From NCBI GenBank assembly GCA_024195265.1, contig JAJLRJ010000009.1, positions 30,333,210-30,397,209 on the forward strand: 64,000 nt of DNA. The letters are read 5' to 3'. Below the pieces are notes generated by a model. The model was given only the letters and a program-made list of their open reading frames with translations. It had not been told where the DNA came from and made no database searches. This stretch comes from Dendrophyllia cribrosa. Taxonomy: Eukaryota > Cnidaria > Anthozoa > Scleractinia > Dendrophylliidae. A program made the translations under genes and the position numbers. Below are positions 26,101 through 32,694 of this stretch, piece after piece (positions within the stretch are counted from its first letter, which is position 1; the number at the start of each line of letters is the position of its first letter).

Positions 26101-28020
26101 TAGTTAAGTTTTATAGTTCAATTTTTAGTTTAATGTAGTTTGATAAATTGAAGAAACCTTGATCGTAGTTTTCATTGTACTTTATCTTTCTTAGTTAAGT
26201 AGTTTTATAGGTAATGTACTCTAGTGTAAATTCACACGACTCCTAGGAAGATCATGTAAATATGATACGATTTCGTGTATAAATAAAGATTGATGATGAT
26301 GATGATACTGGTCCGTGTATAGAGTTCAGGAGTGCAGTCTCATACAGGATTTTAGCTTTAGGCTTAGTTCTGAAACGTGAGAAAGATGTAATGCTCATCA
26401 TGCCACGAGCACGGGACAAAGAAAACAAATCTGAGTCCCCGAGCAAGTCACGATTGGTTTTGGTTTTACTTCTGATTGGTTAATAAAGTGGCGCGAGATT
26501 TTTAGCCAATCACGAAGCGTAGCAATGCAAATCAAAGCAATTGCGAGATTACTTTCGGCACTCAATTGAAAAGCGCTCTATATGACATGCGTCCTGTATA
26601 ATGCTAGGATCAGCAATGTCGAAAGCGTCATGTGTGGTGATAAATAAAGAAAGATGGTAAGTGTTAAGCTGGGTAATGAAATGAGAAAGATATAACGTTC
26701 ATCATTTACATACCCTATGTGTGTTATGTAAATTTTCATATTTTGGTCCGACAGAGGAGGATTTCACACCTAATTTGTCTTCGAAAGGCTGACTTACTGT
26801 ATTTGTTATAGGTATTGGATTGGGCCGGTTTGCTGTTAAACGCTCATTACACTCAGTTGGTGATAACGCCTGAAGCCCACGAACTGTTGGTCAGCTGTCA
26901 CAAAATTGTGTCTCAACAGGTACACGACCGACATTTTTTTGGATTCTTTGTTACGGAGATGGATGGTTCGTCGGTCCTTTATTCAAGCGGCAACAAAATT
27001 AAAAATTGCATTTTAGCCTGACTTTTAATAGATCGATCAAAATCCGTTATGTTTGTCTTTTAAAATACTCAATGTTAAAATGTTTAGTATTTTAACAACT
27101 AGAATCGCCGAGCGTTGATGAGTTTTGACGGGGTTGTCGAGAATTGACCTATAAGTCTACGAGAGTTGACGAGAATTGATGAGGGTTGACGGGAGTTTAA
27201 CGAGAGTCACCGCGACAAGAGTCGACGAGAATTGGCGGGAATTGGCGAGAATTGGCGAGAGTTCAAATTTGAAGACAGTCCGTGAGAGTGTTTACGAGTG
27301 TCATTCAGGAGATTCAAACTCGTGTGATTTCAACAAATTCGAACTCGTTTATAGTGCACGAAAGTCGATAGAAGTGCATGGGAGTTGGCGATCAAACGAG
27401 AGCGAGAGTTTTAAAGCGCGTTACTTCTATTTAACTCTTATTAGTATTTGATAAAGTAACTTCGCTCAAACATAACTTTTTTTCTTAGAACTCCAAGAAG
27501 AAAATATCAAGTGATTTCTCGAAGGAAGCTAGAACAAACCATTATCAGTTTTTCGCGATTTTTCCAAGACATTTGGGAAGAACTTAAAAAAATAAATTAG
27601 CCAATCTTTTCAATTTGCAATTCATTTTCACCAGCCGCAGCCAAAGATAGTGAATACTAAATTCTGCATTGTGCACTAGTCGAGTAAATGTTAGCAAAAC
27701 TGGATCATTCAAAGTGATACAAAAAGGCGACATTGCCATCTAATTAAATATGAAGTTTATATGTTGGCTTAATCTATCGGTAGTGTTTCTTTGTATGTTG
27801 TTCCTCCTATGTTCAATTTGCTTTAACAGAGTAACAGGATTGTAACTGATCGACATGCTAAAATGCCTTGTGTGTTCACCTACTTTTATATCTTCCTCAG
27901 GTCCGTACTTATGGCAAGCTACGAACTCTGGAAAGTTTCTTGGAGCATTTTGAAAAACGAAAACCTTTACCAAAAAGCGAGAAAGTTGGGCTTTACACCA
28001 TAGAAGTACTGGAACTATGA
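3897..28020 (+). CDS. NOL11: Nucleolar protein 11 (NOL11) orthologue, 3' 19 exons, 5' end outside window
   Basis: NOL11 is a t-UTP/UTP-A component of the SSU processome, needed for rDNA transcription and pre-18S rRNA processing in the nucleolus. I assembled the exons by matching splice sites and reading phase to remembered NOL11: 3897-4057, 7873-7930, 8626-8721, 10771-10828, 11859-12007, 13460-13538, 13810-14047, 14702-14768, 14901-14984, 16872-16938, 18667-18731, 20060-20190, 20433-20478, 22902-22981, 23738-23842, 24560-24638, 25193-25270, 26812-26919, 27901-28020. Phases are compatible throughout and give 622 codons plus TGA. Diagnostic blocks are DPLVMFEDG (exon 1), [17 protein letters not shown] (exon 6), [10 protein letters not shown] (exon 16), [13 protein letters not shown] (exon 18) and the C-terminal [10 protein letters not shown]. 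Human NOL11 is about 719 aa, so roughly 100 N-terminal residues lie upstream. The donors after exons 14 (GTTTGC) and 15 (GTACTT) are weak, so those borders are less certain. Introns are packed with mobile elements. Confidence 0.93.
4342..5356. mobile_element. ~1-kb TIR element in NOL11 intron
   Basis: TTAACCCATTGACACC at the left and GGTGTCAATGGGTTAA at the right are exact inverted repeats. A 125-codon open frame at 4679-5056 shows no recognisable domain and is not called a gene. The element is non-autonomous in appearance. Confidence 0.7.
5484..7667 (+). repeat. 77-bp satellite array, ~25 copies
   Basis: Tandem units of about 77 bp, each with GTGACTAGGAGTATTGC, CCCTGGATGGGATGC, TCCATCACAGGGTGACC and GGTTTATATACTATGAA. 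Units vary by point changes and small indels. Early units carry TTCTCTCCCC and later ones TACTCCCCCC, showing local homogenisation. The array is interrupted by a 210-bp insertion at 7151-7360. It sits in the first NOL11 intron of the window. Short open frames in it are repeat translations. Confidence 0.95.
7151..7360. mobile_element. 210-bp TIR element inserted in the 77-bp array
   Basis: GGCGCTTACCATTTGTCAGA at the left is matched by TCTGACAAATGGTAAGCGCC at the right. Flanks are CTAGG at 7146-7150 and 7361-7365. The uninterrupted satellite unit has CTAGG once, so this is an assigned 5-bp target duplication (3-bp TAG is possible if the TIR is one base longer). A diverged longer relative is at 25428-25919. 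Confidence 0.9.
7956..8263. mobile_element. CCAAT-rich fold-back MITE, copy 1
   Basis: The family consensus runs from TAGAGCAGTTTTCAATTGAG to CTCAATTGAAAACTGCTCTA, with an internal ATTGGCTAAAAAATCTCGCG block and several CCAAT/ATTGG pentamers. Other copies are at 17096, 20517, 23938, 24712, 26440, 38072 and a remnant at 62987. No coding capacity. Confidence 0.85.
8381..8522. repeat. Short inverted repeat
   Basis: AAGCTTTTAGCC and CAGGCGTCCTG at the left pair with CAGGACGCC and GGCTAAAAGCCTG at the right. Probably a small diverged MITE in the NOL11 intron. Confidence 0.5.
8748..8913. repeat. Palindromic repeat in NOL11 intron
   Basis: Left arm around TGTAGTTCAAATATTTCTTT and TTTGAAAATTCTCAAACC; right arm is its near complement ending in GAACCACAACAT. 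It lies just 3' of exon 3. Confidence 0.7.
8942..9464. mobile_element. Inverted-repeat element with AGGAAATTAACGC ends
   Basis: TAGGAAATTAACGCTCC at the left and GGAGTGTTAATTTCCTA at the right, with many internal GAAATTAACG copies and a G15 run at about 9008-9022. No coding potential. Confidence 0.6.
9664..10545. mobile_element. TACAGTCGAACCTCC-ended TIR element (~0.88 kb)
   Basis: TACAGTCGAACCTCC at the left is matched by GGAGGTTCGACTGTA at the right. Subterminal copies of AAGCGACCACCTCTCGTAAG flank the ends. It belongs to a set of four elements here that pair a CAGTSRAACC-type end with tandem GACCAC or GGTCACC-type motifs (also 17908, 40081, 60637). Confidence 0.85.
11417..11824. mobile_element. 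TATACCTGCCAA-ended TIR element
   Basis: TATACCTGCCAA at 11417 and TTGGCAGGTATA at 11813-11824 are exact inverted ends. GGCGTGAGTCTCACGCC-type sequence lies inside. The element stops only 34 bp before NOL11 exon 5. Confidence 0.75.
12100..12402 (+). pseudogene. LINE (CR1/L2-like) ORF2 C-terminal relic
   Basis: Translation gives the characteristic end of LINE ORF2 proteins: [20 protein letters not shown], then [11 protein letters not shown], resembling the usual FFPRTIRDWNSLP motif. Stop codons and frame changes show that it is dead. It lies in the intron after NOL11 exon 5. Confidence 0.65.
12475..13268. mobile_element. Poly-G/poly-C-bounded element split by a LINE fragment
   Basis: A G run ending in GGGTACTC (12478-12512) and a C run after AAGTACCCC (13238-13266) are inverse ends. 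The internal part carries ATGGGGATATGCCGCTAG and AATGGGGTTGCATTTTC repeats. LINE sequence at about 12513-12900 interrupts it soon after the left end. The ends may include assembly-sensitive homopolymers. Confidence 0.5.
12513..12900 (-). pseudogene. LINE ORF2 3' fragment
   Basis: The minus-strand frame (12585-12854) reads [20 protein letters not shown], then [20 protein letters not shown] and NLPEELR. This is the typical C-terminal end of cnidarian CR1/L2-like LINE reverse-transcriptase ORFs. The frame is intact over 89 codons but lacks all catalytic domains. The 3' tail (TATAAATAAAGATTTTGATT on the minus strand) abuts the G run. A similar tail is inserted at 62276. Confidence 0.8.
14100..14235. 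repeat. (ATC)n microsatellite
   Basis: About 135 bp of imperfect ATC/GTC triplets just 3' of NOL11 exon 7. The frames through it are low-complexity Ile or Met runs, not genes. It is the target of the insertion at 14236. Confidence 0.95.
14236..14654. mobile_element. 419-bp TIR element inserted in the ATC microsatellite
   Basis: Ends ACCCTG and CAGGGT, with long inverted arms containing GCAGTGGATTCTCCTACGC and GCGTAGGAGAATCCACTGC. Both sides carry ATCATCAACAT (14225-14235 and 14655-14665), an 11-bp direct repeat. Part may be microsatellite identity, so the true duplication is about 9-11 bp, in the Mutator-like range. The interior holds a Gly/His-poor non-coding stretch. Confidence 0.85.
15270..15668. 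mobile_element. ~400-bp TIR element family B, copy 1
   Basis: Shares an extended block with 23011-23404 (opposite orientation) and 29106-29501. These include GATTTATTGACAGGCGGTC, TTGACTTTTCTAGCCGTTAT and ATTTCAGYCGGGATA. In the better preserved copies the ends are GGACACTGTCCCG and CGGGACAGTGTCC. This copy is the most diverged at its ends. Confidence 0.75.
15920..16386. mobile_element. TIR element with TAGGCCCCGACCAC ends and GCGTTTTC repeats
   Basis: TAGGCCCCGACCACA at the left and TGTGGTCGGGGCCTTA at the right are inverted. The body is a palindromic mosaic of CGTTTTCAAAAGTCTCCG and CCTGTCCACACTAG motifs. The two open frames over it are repeat translations. Confidence 0.85.
17096..17343. 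mobile_element. CCAAT-rich fold-back MITE, copy 2
   Basis: Matches the CAATTG-ended family. The left end is truncated, beginning near TTTAGAGCAGCTTTGG; the right end TTGAAAACTGCTCTA is complete. Lies in the NOL11 intron after exon 10. Confidence 0.85.
17484..17720 (+). mobile_element. tRNA-derived SINE
   Basis: The head reads GGTTAGTTCATTTAGCAGAG (A-box-like), then GGTTGCAGGTTTGATCCTC (B-box-like, close to GGTTCGANTCC). This is the internal RNA polymerase III promoter arrangement of a tRNA. An unrelated body follows (AACTGAGGACGAAAGTGCTA, CACGTGGCTCGGATGACC), then a T-rich tail at 17708-17719. It is not a functional tRNA: no full cloverleaf or intact acceptor stem is seen. A hairpin (17440-17480) immediately precedes it. 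Confidence 0.75.
17908..18601. mobile_element. TACAGTCAAACCTGTATATA-ended TIR element
   Basis: TACAGTCAAACCTGTATATA at the left is matched by TATATACAGGTTTGACTGTA at the right. Several TATATAACGGTCACC direct repeats sit near both ends. A minus-strand open frame (18393-18803) only partly overlaps it and is not recognisable. Confidence 0.9.
18899..19365. mobile_element. TACCGTAAAA-ended MITE
   Basis: TACCGTAAAATATCTATTAAGCC at the left and its complement GGCTTAATAGAGATTTTACGGTA at the right are near-exact ends. Internal GAGGGGCTTA motifs repeat. Non-coding, intron after NOL11 exon 11. Confidence 0.85.
19480..19565. repeat. Short palindrome
   Basis: AGCAACTGAAGGAGCTGCAAT pairs with ATAACTCCTTCAGTTGTTGC across a short spacer containing AGAACTCAGAATTTCAGGTTCT. 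Confidence 0.6.
19752..20030. repeat. (CATC)n microsatellite
   Basis: About 280 bp of CATC, near-perfect from 19843 to 20030, ending only 29 bp before NOL11 exon 12. All six-frame translations are Ile-His-Pro or Trp-Met-Asp runs and are not proteins. Its proximity to the acceptor at 20058-20059 means the branch site must lie in or next to the repeat. Confidence 0.97.
20517..21066. mobile_element. CCAAT-rich fold-back MITE, copy 3, with internal 124-bp triplication
   Basis: A member of the CAATTG-ended family. The central block beginning TGACTGCACGCGTTTTCCCG occurs at 20663, 20787 and 20911, exactly 124 bp apart, and each unit ends near GGCCAAAGTAATTACTT. This explains its 550-bp length versus about 290 bp for the intact copy at 38072. 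Confidence 0.9.
21371..22760. mobile_element. Composite of nested inverted-repeat elements
   Basis: An outer unit is marked by TTACACACTGCAA and GCAGCGTTGCGAAACTTGCTG at the left and AACGCTGTTGCGAGACTTGCTG at the right. A second unit (about 21508-22150) carries CTAACTATAGTTA and TAACTACAGTTAG arms. A third (22449-22662) is a clean insertion listed separately. Overlapping open frames on both strands (22123-22808) are palindrome artefacts. Confidence 0.6.
22449..22662. mobile_element. 214-bp TAGACTGCAA element with 9-bp target duplication
   Basis: TAGACTGCAAAACAGTCGT at the left, ACGACTGTTTTGCAGTCTA at the right. It is flanked by TGCATCGTG at 22440-22448 and 22663-22671. Deleting one copy restores the sequence TTGCATCGTGTAACACTCC expected for the host repeat. 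A second member of the family is at 55294-55439. Nine-bp duplications are typical of Mutator-like elements. Confidence 0.92.
23011..23404. mobile_element. ~400-bp TIR element family B, copy 2 (inverted)
   Basis: GGACACTGTCCCGGCTGAAAT at the left and GGCGGGACAGTGTCC at the right. The body is the reverse complement of the copies at 15270 and 29106. Intron after NOL11 exon 14. Confidence 0.85.
23938..24033. mobile_element. CCAAT-rich MITE fragment, copy 4
   Basis: Only the block from TGGCGCGAATTTTTTTAGCC to TCAATTGAAAACCACTCTA is kept, about one third of the element. Confidence 0.75.
24712..24997. mobile_element. CCAAT-rich fold-back MITE, copy 5 (full length)
   Basis: Runs from TAGAGCAGTTTTCAATTGAG to CCAATTGAAAACTGCTATA and is near-identical to the 38072 copy in the opposite orientation. 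Lies between NOL11 exons 16 and 17. Confidence 0.9.
25428..25919. mobile_element. Diverged TTTACCATTTGTCAGAACTGG element with nested family C copy
   Basis: GTTTACCATTTGTCAGAACTGG at the left and CTGGCCAGTTATGACAAAT at the right match the 7151-7360 element. Nested inside at 25639-25851 is a TTAACCCTTTAAC to GTGAAAGGGT element (family C). Confidence 0.75.
25639..25851. mobile_element. Family C TIR element (TTAACCCTTTAAC), copy 1
   Basis: Shares the internal sequence AGAGGTTTCATTTGAATGGT and ACTCAAAAGTTAGAACTACA with copies at 31750 (reverse), 40360 and 55599. Its ends are TTAACCCTTTAACWCCC and its inverse. Confidence 0.8.
26440..26580. mobile_element. CCAAT-rich MITE fragment, copy 6
   Basis: From GAGCAAGTCACGATTGG to TCAATTGAAAAGCGCTCTA, about half of the element. 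Just upstream (26270-26310) is a LINE-tail-like TATAAATAAAGATTGATGATGATG. Confidence 0.75.
26812..28020 (+). CDS. NOL11: NOL11 conserved C-terminal exons 18-19 and stop
   Basis: Exon 18 (26812-26919, 36 codons, acceptor TTGTTATAG, donor CAG|GTACAC) encodes the helical block starting [13 protein letters not shown]. Exon 19 (27901-28020, acceptor TCTTCCTCAG) encodes 39 residues ending in [12 protein letters not shown] and TGA. Both join in phase 0. This is the part most similar to vertebrate NOL11 and fixes the identity and the 3' end of the reading frame. The intron between them holds a degenerate GACGAGAATTG repeat. Confidence 0.93.
27110..27260 (+). repeat. Degenerate GACGAGAATTG tandem repeat
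   Basis: About ten imperfect 11-13 bp units (GACGAGAATTG, GGCGAGAATTG, GACGGGAGTTT) in the last NOL11 intron. Open frames over it are repeat translations. Confidence 0.6.
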
Positions 28021-28146
28021 AATGCGGCGTCGCATAACACTGATGAGGTCACTTGCGAAAGAGCTTCGTTGAAAGCTTGGCCATACCAAACTGAAGAGTT
28101 TACTCCAAGGGTTTACAAAAGGACATAGGCTTCGAGCTATACACCG

Positions 28147-28577
28147 CAAGGCTGCAAATAACAGTCGGTCATCGGACAATGGCCGACCAAAATTTGCAAA
28201 TATCCGACGAAATCGCAACCGTGGTCGGACATTATGTCCGGAAAACTTGGCTCATGGCTGGTGTACGACGACCTGACTGACGTCATAATGCCTAATACAA
28301 TACAACCTAATACAATACAATACAACCTAACACTACCTAACACAATACAGTCGTCGTACCCGAGCCATGACCCGAAAACTTGCAAATGGCTGACCGTGTT
28401 TGAAATCGCCCTAGAATGCATTGCAAACCCTTGAGCATTGAATACGTCATGTATGCCCGCTTGTAATGCATGGTAAATAATGTGATGTCCGACCAAATTT
28501 TTCGTTTGTCCTACCAAAATGGTGCCCAAGTCGGACATGTGTCCTTTCAAGAAAAAATAATTATTTGCAGCCCTACA
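28147..28577. mobile_element. GGCTGCAAATAA-ended element with nested palindrome, in NOL11 3' flank
   Basis: GGCTGCAAATAA at 28150 and TTATTTGCAGCC at about 28560-28572 are inverted, with GTCGGACAT and its complement inside. A second palindrome at 28245-28375 has arms GGCTCATGGCTGGTGTACGACG and CGTCGTACCCGAGCCATG around an AATACAATACAACCT run. Confidence 0.65.
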
Positions 28578-28785
28578 CTGTAACTAAAGAGAGAAAGAGA
28601 AAAAGAAACAGAAACAGACGATTTTGTTCCTGCCCTGAAATGCTGGTGGCAAAGGGCTTGTTTTTGCGGCGAGTCAGTGCTTGGAGTATGTTTACTAATA
28701 CAGCAGTTATGTCTTCAAAGGAAAGAATCGGTTCTTCTGGACTGCCGCTTGGGAGAAAATCGCGCGAAACAATGTCTACCTTATG

Positions 28786-28791
28786 AATAAA
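28786..28791 (+). terminator. Candidate poly(A) signal for NOL11
   Basis: AATAAA lies about 770 bp past the NOL11 stop codon. The likely 3' UTR is interrupted by an inverted-repeat element (28147-28577). No earlier canonical signal is evident. The assignment rests on position and the hexamer only. Confidence 0.3.
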
Positions 28792-28917
28792 ATACTAAAG
28801 TGTACAGCTGCCTACAGTGAGCCAGTGGAGCCACTTATTCTAGCTGAATAACCGACCGCGCAATTTTTGTTTTAAATAAGGTAGTACGAGGCATAATCAC
28901 CGGGGATAATCACGGAG

Positions 28918-28965
28918 GGGGTGGGGGGGGGGGGGGGGGGGGTGGGGGGGGGGGGGTGGGGGCTC
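28918..28965. repeat. G-rich homopolymer tract
   Basis: About 45 nt nearly all G. One of roughly eleven G or C runs of 14 nt or more in the window (see finding). Confidence 0.95.
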
Positions 28966-29105
28966 CCATATAGAACTGACGGGGTGATCATCGTACTTTT
29001 AGGGATAAAAATTCGTGGTTTGGTACCGTTAAGAGTGTATAGGGCATTAAGCCAGAAAAATGTGCTGACAGGAACACCTTTTCAAAACGAATTGGTACCC
29101 CTTTA

Positions 29106-29501
29106 ATGAGACACTGTCCCGCCGAAATAGCCAAACTTCGCTTAGCTTATTTCCACATTATATCGCCAAATGTCACCAAATATACAACGTAGTTGGATAA
29201 AAAGATTGTATAGAGCAAAACAAAAGCCGTAGTTTGGAGATAAAGTGCAAGATTGCAAGGATTAAAGTGGATTACAGTTCATGAAATTTGATTTATTGAC
29301 AGGCGGTCTAGAAATAAAACTTGCCATTCTCGTGAAATTTTGACTTTTCTAGCCGTTATTTTGCCTGTTTATTTCATATTTCGTTGCTTCTATCACTTTT
29401 GGCGATGGTTTCTTCCAATTTTAAGATACTAAACCAAGCTCCTGGCCATAATCATGAAAGCACGATATTTCAGCCGGGATACATTGTAGTGTCCCTTTAG
29501 A
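29106..29501. mobile_element. ~400-bp TIR element family B, copy 3
   Basis: GAGACACTGTCCCGCCGAAAT at the left and ATTTCAGCCGGGATA with AGTGTCCCTTTAG at the right. Same orientation as the 15270 copy. A minus-strand open frame (29429-29818) starts in it and is not recognisable. Confidence 0.85.
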
Positions 29502-29903
29502 CGCACCCACAGAACGGATTTCTGGTACATTAGGGGACAGTACGCAGCTCTTACAAGGTCTTCTCTGATTTGCTGAGAAAACAGTAGAACAAACAACACA
29601 ACAATGGATCCTAGCCCTGAAAACAATAGAGCTGCGTGATACCCAGCTCCAATGAAATGAAAGGTTATAAAGAGCTGCGTGGTATCTGTACAGTGGGCGT
29701 TCCTTTCAAAATTTCTGACTATCACCCTCGTCAATTTTATATGGTAGTCCTCATATAGGTATGATGTGCGTGTATACGGGAAGCCGTTGATACGTGTCGA
29801 ACAGTCAAAAACAGTCATTCAAAGGCGCCATGTCATGGGGATTATGACATTTTTGGGTGAAAACTGCTCCAAATTAAAACATTACCTTTATCACACACGA
29901 AAT

Positions 29904-30068
29904 TCGCCACTTTAGAAACGGGAAGGAAACTGGGCAGACTGAACTTTCGCAACGACTTCTGGGATCGTTACAGGGGACGCTTCTTTTGTCTCTGTCCACA
30001 GTAACAATCCCAGAAGTCGTTGCGAAAGTTCACTCGGCCCAGTTTCCTTCTCGTTTCTAAAGTGGCGA
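29904..30068. repeat. 165-bp palindrome
   Basis: TCGCCACTTTAGAAACGRGAAGGAAACTGGGC arms (split here by mismatch) face each other, with the inner arms AACTTTCGCAACGACTTCTG and complement. The loop is about 35 nt. Confidence 0.85.
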
Positions 30069-30545
30069 CACAACAGTAAGAGGGTGATTATCAAGTGAAC
30101 TTTCGAAGAATGAATCAACCATCATGTGATTTTTAGTAAATTTTCCCAGACACAAGGCGATAAATTTGAAAAAATTGTCCAATTTTTTTCAAGTTGCAAT
30201 CCATTTCCATCTTGGCCATCTGCAGCCCAAGACACTTATTTTAACTCTGAGCACTAGTAGAGTAATTTGAAACAAAACTGGACCATTATTTTTAGGTTCC
30301 CACTCATATATATGTTTTTCTTTTTGTGGTCTTTTTCAAGTAACACTAAATATGGTGACATAGCCGCTTTAAGGCTATGGTGCTTGACGATGTATTAGAA
30401 TGAACGTTAACTTCATCCAAGAAAGTAGTGTCCCCCGGAATTTTGTCATTTCGGTTGGAATTTACTGACACAAAGAGAAGCCACAACTTTTTTACAATAT
30501 TAAGTTCTTTTTTATTATTATATTACTGATATTATTTTAACCAAT

Positions 30546-30717
30546 TAGGCCATTTCCGAGTTACGTTGTGCCTCGTTGTCAAAGTGAGGCTAGGTGCACA
30601 ACCTTTCATATGAAAATGTTTTTTATTCAAATGCAAATAAAACTCGTCTTCATATGAAAGGTTGTGCACCTAGCCTCGCTTTGACAACGAGGCATAACGT
30701 AACTCGGAAATGGCCTA
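30546..30717. mobile_element. 172-bp palindromic MITE
   Basis: TAGGCCATTTCCGAGTTACG at the left and its complement at the right. Arms of about 70 bp run with only a few mismatches around a short AT-rich loop. TA flanks are compatible with a TA target duplication. Confidence 0.85.
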
Positions 30718-31294
30718 TTTAATTCTGATGAAACTATTTTACACGAGAACGTTCAATAAGTTCCATCATTCTGATATACAAGGTACCATGTGGTTCTTGA
30801 TTGAGTCTAACCATGGTTTTACAAAACTTTTATTACAAATACTATAATTTTAAATATTATGATGATAGATTCAAAATTTTACTTTACAAGATTTACAAGA
30901 TTCAAAATTTTACTTGCGGTGGTTTGCGCCTCCGCTCTTGTTTTTTGGTACAAATATCAAAATGAAATTGAAATTCGGATAACATTTTAATCTTTTTTAA
31001 TGTAAAAGTTTTTTTTTTTTTGGAATGTTGTTTAGACTGCTAATTAAAGTTACAGTGCAAGCTGGAATTAAGAACTGAAATATTCACCTCAGTTACCTCT
31101 ATACATAGATTACATCAGTACTACATAGTTTTTCTTGTATATTTTTGAAAAATGTTCCCTTTTAACATCTCTGAGAATATCCTTGTTTCCCTTAGAATAT
31201 CCGGTTTTTTCCATCTCAGTTTATCACTTAGATTCGATATATTTTTAAAATATACCTCGTGGATCACCTTCTGAACATTCTACACATGTTACTT

Positions 31295-31746
31295 AAGGCT
31301 GGTTCTCATATAATCGTCCCGGTCGTCCGAGTCGTTTCAAAAAGTGCACGGACGATCGGGACGATTATATGAGAACACTTCTGAGACGACCCGGACGATC
31401 GCAAACGACCCGGACGACTGGGACGATCGCGGTCGCTTGGATAGAACTGTGTCCTATCCGGACGACTGGGACGATCGTGAATAATCGGGGACGATCATAT
31501 GAGAACTACTCAGTCGACCAGGACGACTGAGGCCATCGAAGCGACCCAAATCTACCCCAGAATTCAGTATTATTGCCCAAAACATGTTGTCGGACCCAGT
31601 TTACGACTGCGCTATTGACGTTCGAGACGACCGGGACGATCATATGAGAACCCAAATCGCTTGAGTCGTCCCGATCGTCTGAGTCGTTTGCAAAAAACTT
31701 TTGAAGCGACTCGGACGACCGCGACGATTATATGAGAACCAGCCTT
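31295..31746. mobile_element. TIR element built of CGGACGACTGGGACGAT repeats
   Basis: AAGGCTGGTTCTCATATAATCG at the left and CGATTATATGAGAACCAGCCTT at the right (20-nt core exact). The interior is a palindromic mosaic of GGACGACYGGGACGAT and ATATGAGAAC motifs. The minus-strand open frame over it is an artefact. Confidence 0.85.
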
Positions 31747-31749
31747 TAT

Positions 31750-31970
31750 AACCATTTCACTTCCAAAGTCAATGAAGGAAACATGTAGTATAGTTCTAAC
31801 TTTTGAGTCTATCAATGAAATCCCATGATGATACCATTAAAAAAATGAAACCTCTTCAGCCCTGCTTTTGCATGGTATCATTTGTTTTTCAATATTTTAT
31901 AAAATTATTTTAAGGATTTTCCTTGAATTTTTATATTTAGCACTCTTGGAAGTTAAAGGGTCTAAACTGC
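31750..31970. mobile_element. Family C TIR element, copy 2 (reverse)
   Basis: Reverse complement of the family: TTCACTTCCAAAGTCA at the left, CTCTTGGAAGTTAAAGGG at the right, with GTTCTAACTTTTGAGTC and ATGAAACCTCTTC inside. Confidence 0.75.
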
Positions 31971-32694
31971 AATGTGTAGAAAGTTCAGTAGGTTATCCAC
32001 AAGTTAATTTTACAGCAATTGCGACATAGTAAGAAGTGGTTTTCGCGTTTGGGATGGTTTTGCTCCAAGTATACGAAAGCTGGATAGCGAAATGTGCAGT
32101 TTTAGTATTTCAAAAAAAAAATAGACTGGGAACTGAAAGGATAGCAATTTTGTCAAAGAATCTCAAGGGGTAACAAAAACTGGATAAAATGTACACGCAA
32201 AAGCACGCGATTTTAGGGCTGTCGTCCGATATATGTAGAAAGAGACTAGAACAAAACTCTAAGTGATAGAAATGGCTTTTAACATATTTTTATCAGAAGC
32301 ATGGGTGTTAATTTTGACTGACAATTACATTTCGTTTCTTCTTAGTTTTTGTATCAAAAGAGAACCTCTCGACCATATTTTAAGAGTTTAAACAGGGATA
32401 TTCTAAGAGATAAAAGATCGATATTCCAAGTGATAAAGCACAGCGATATATATTGTACGACATAAAAAAGGATCCTAACAGACAAAAAGAGAAAAATTAT
32501 ATTTCAACTTTTAAAACACAGCCTAAGAGAGAGGAAGGGATATTCCGAGAGCTGAAAGCGGATCGATATACAAAGTGATAAAACACAGCGATGTTCTCTA
32601 AAAGATAATAAAAGGAATATTCTAAGGGATTAAAAAGATGGTTAAAACAGAGAAATATAAACAAAACAGTCAACATTCTGAAATTAATTACAGT

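Larger units (their letters stand above)
31130..32660. repeat. Degenerate dispersed GATATTCTAAGAGATAAA repeats, inverted between the two sides
   Basis: Left side (31150-31245): GAGAATATCC, TTAGAATATCC, TTTATCACTTAGATTCGATAT. Right side (32385-32640): GGATATTCTAAGAGATAAA, ATCGATATTCCAAGTGATAA, GGAATATTCTAAGGGAT. The inverse arrangement suggests one old element opened by the insertions at 31295 and 31750. Confidence 0.45.
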
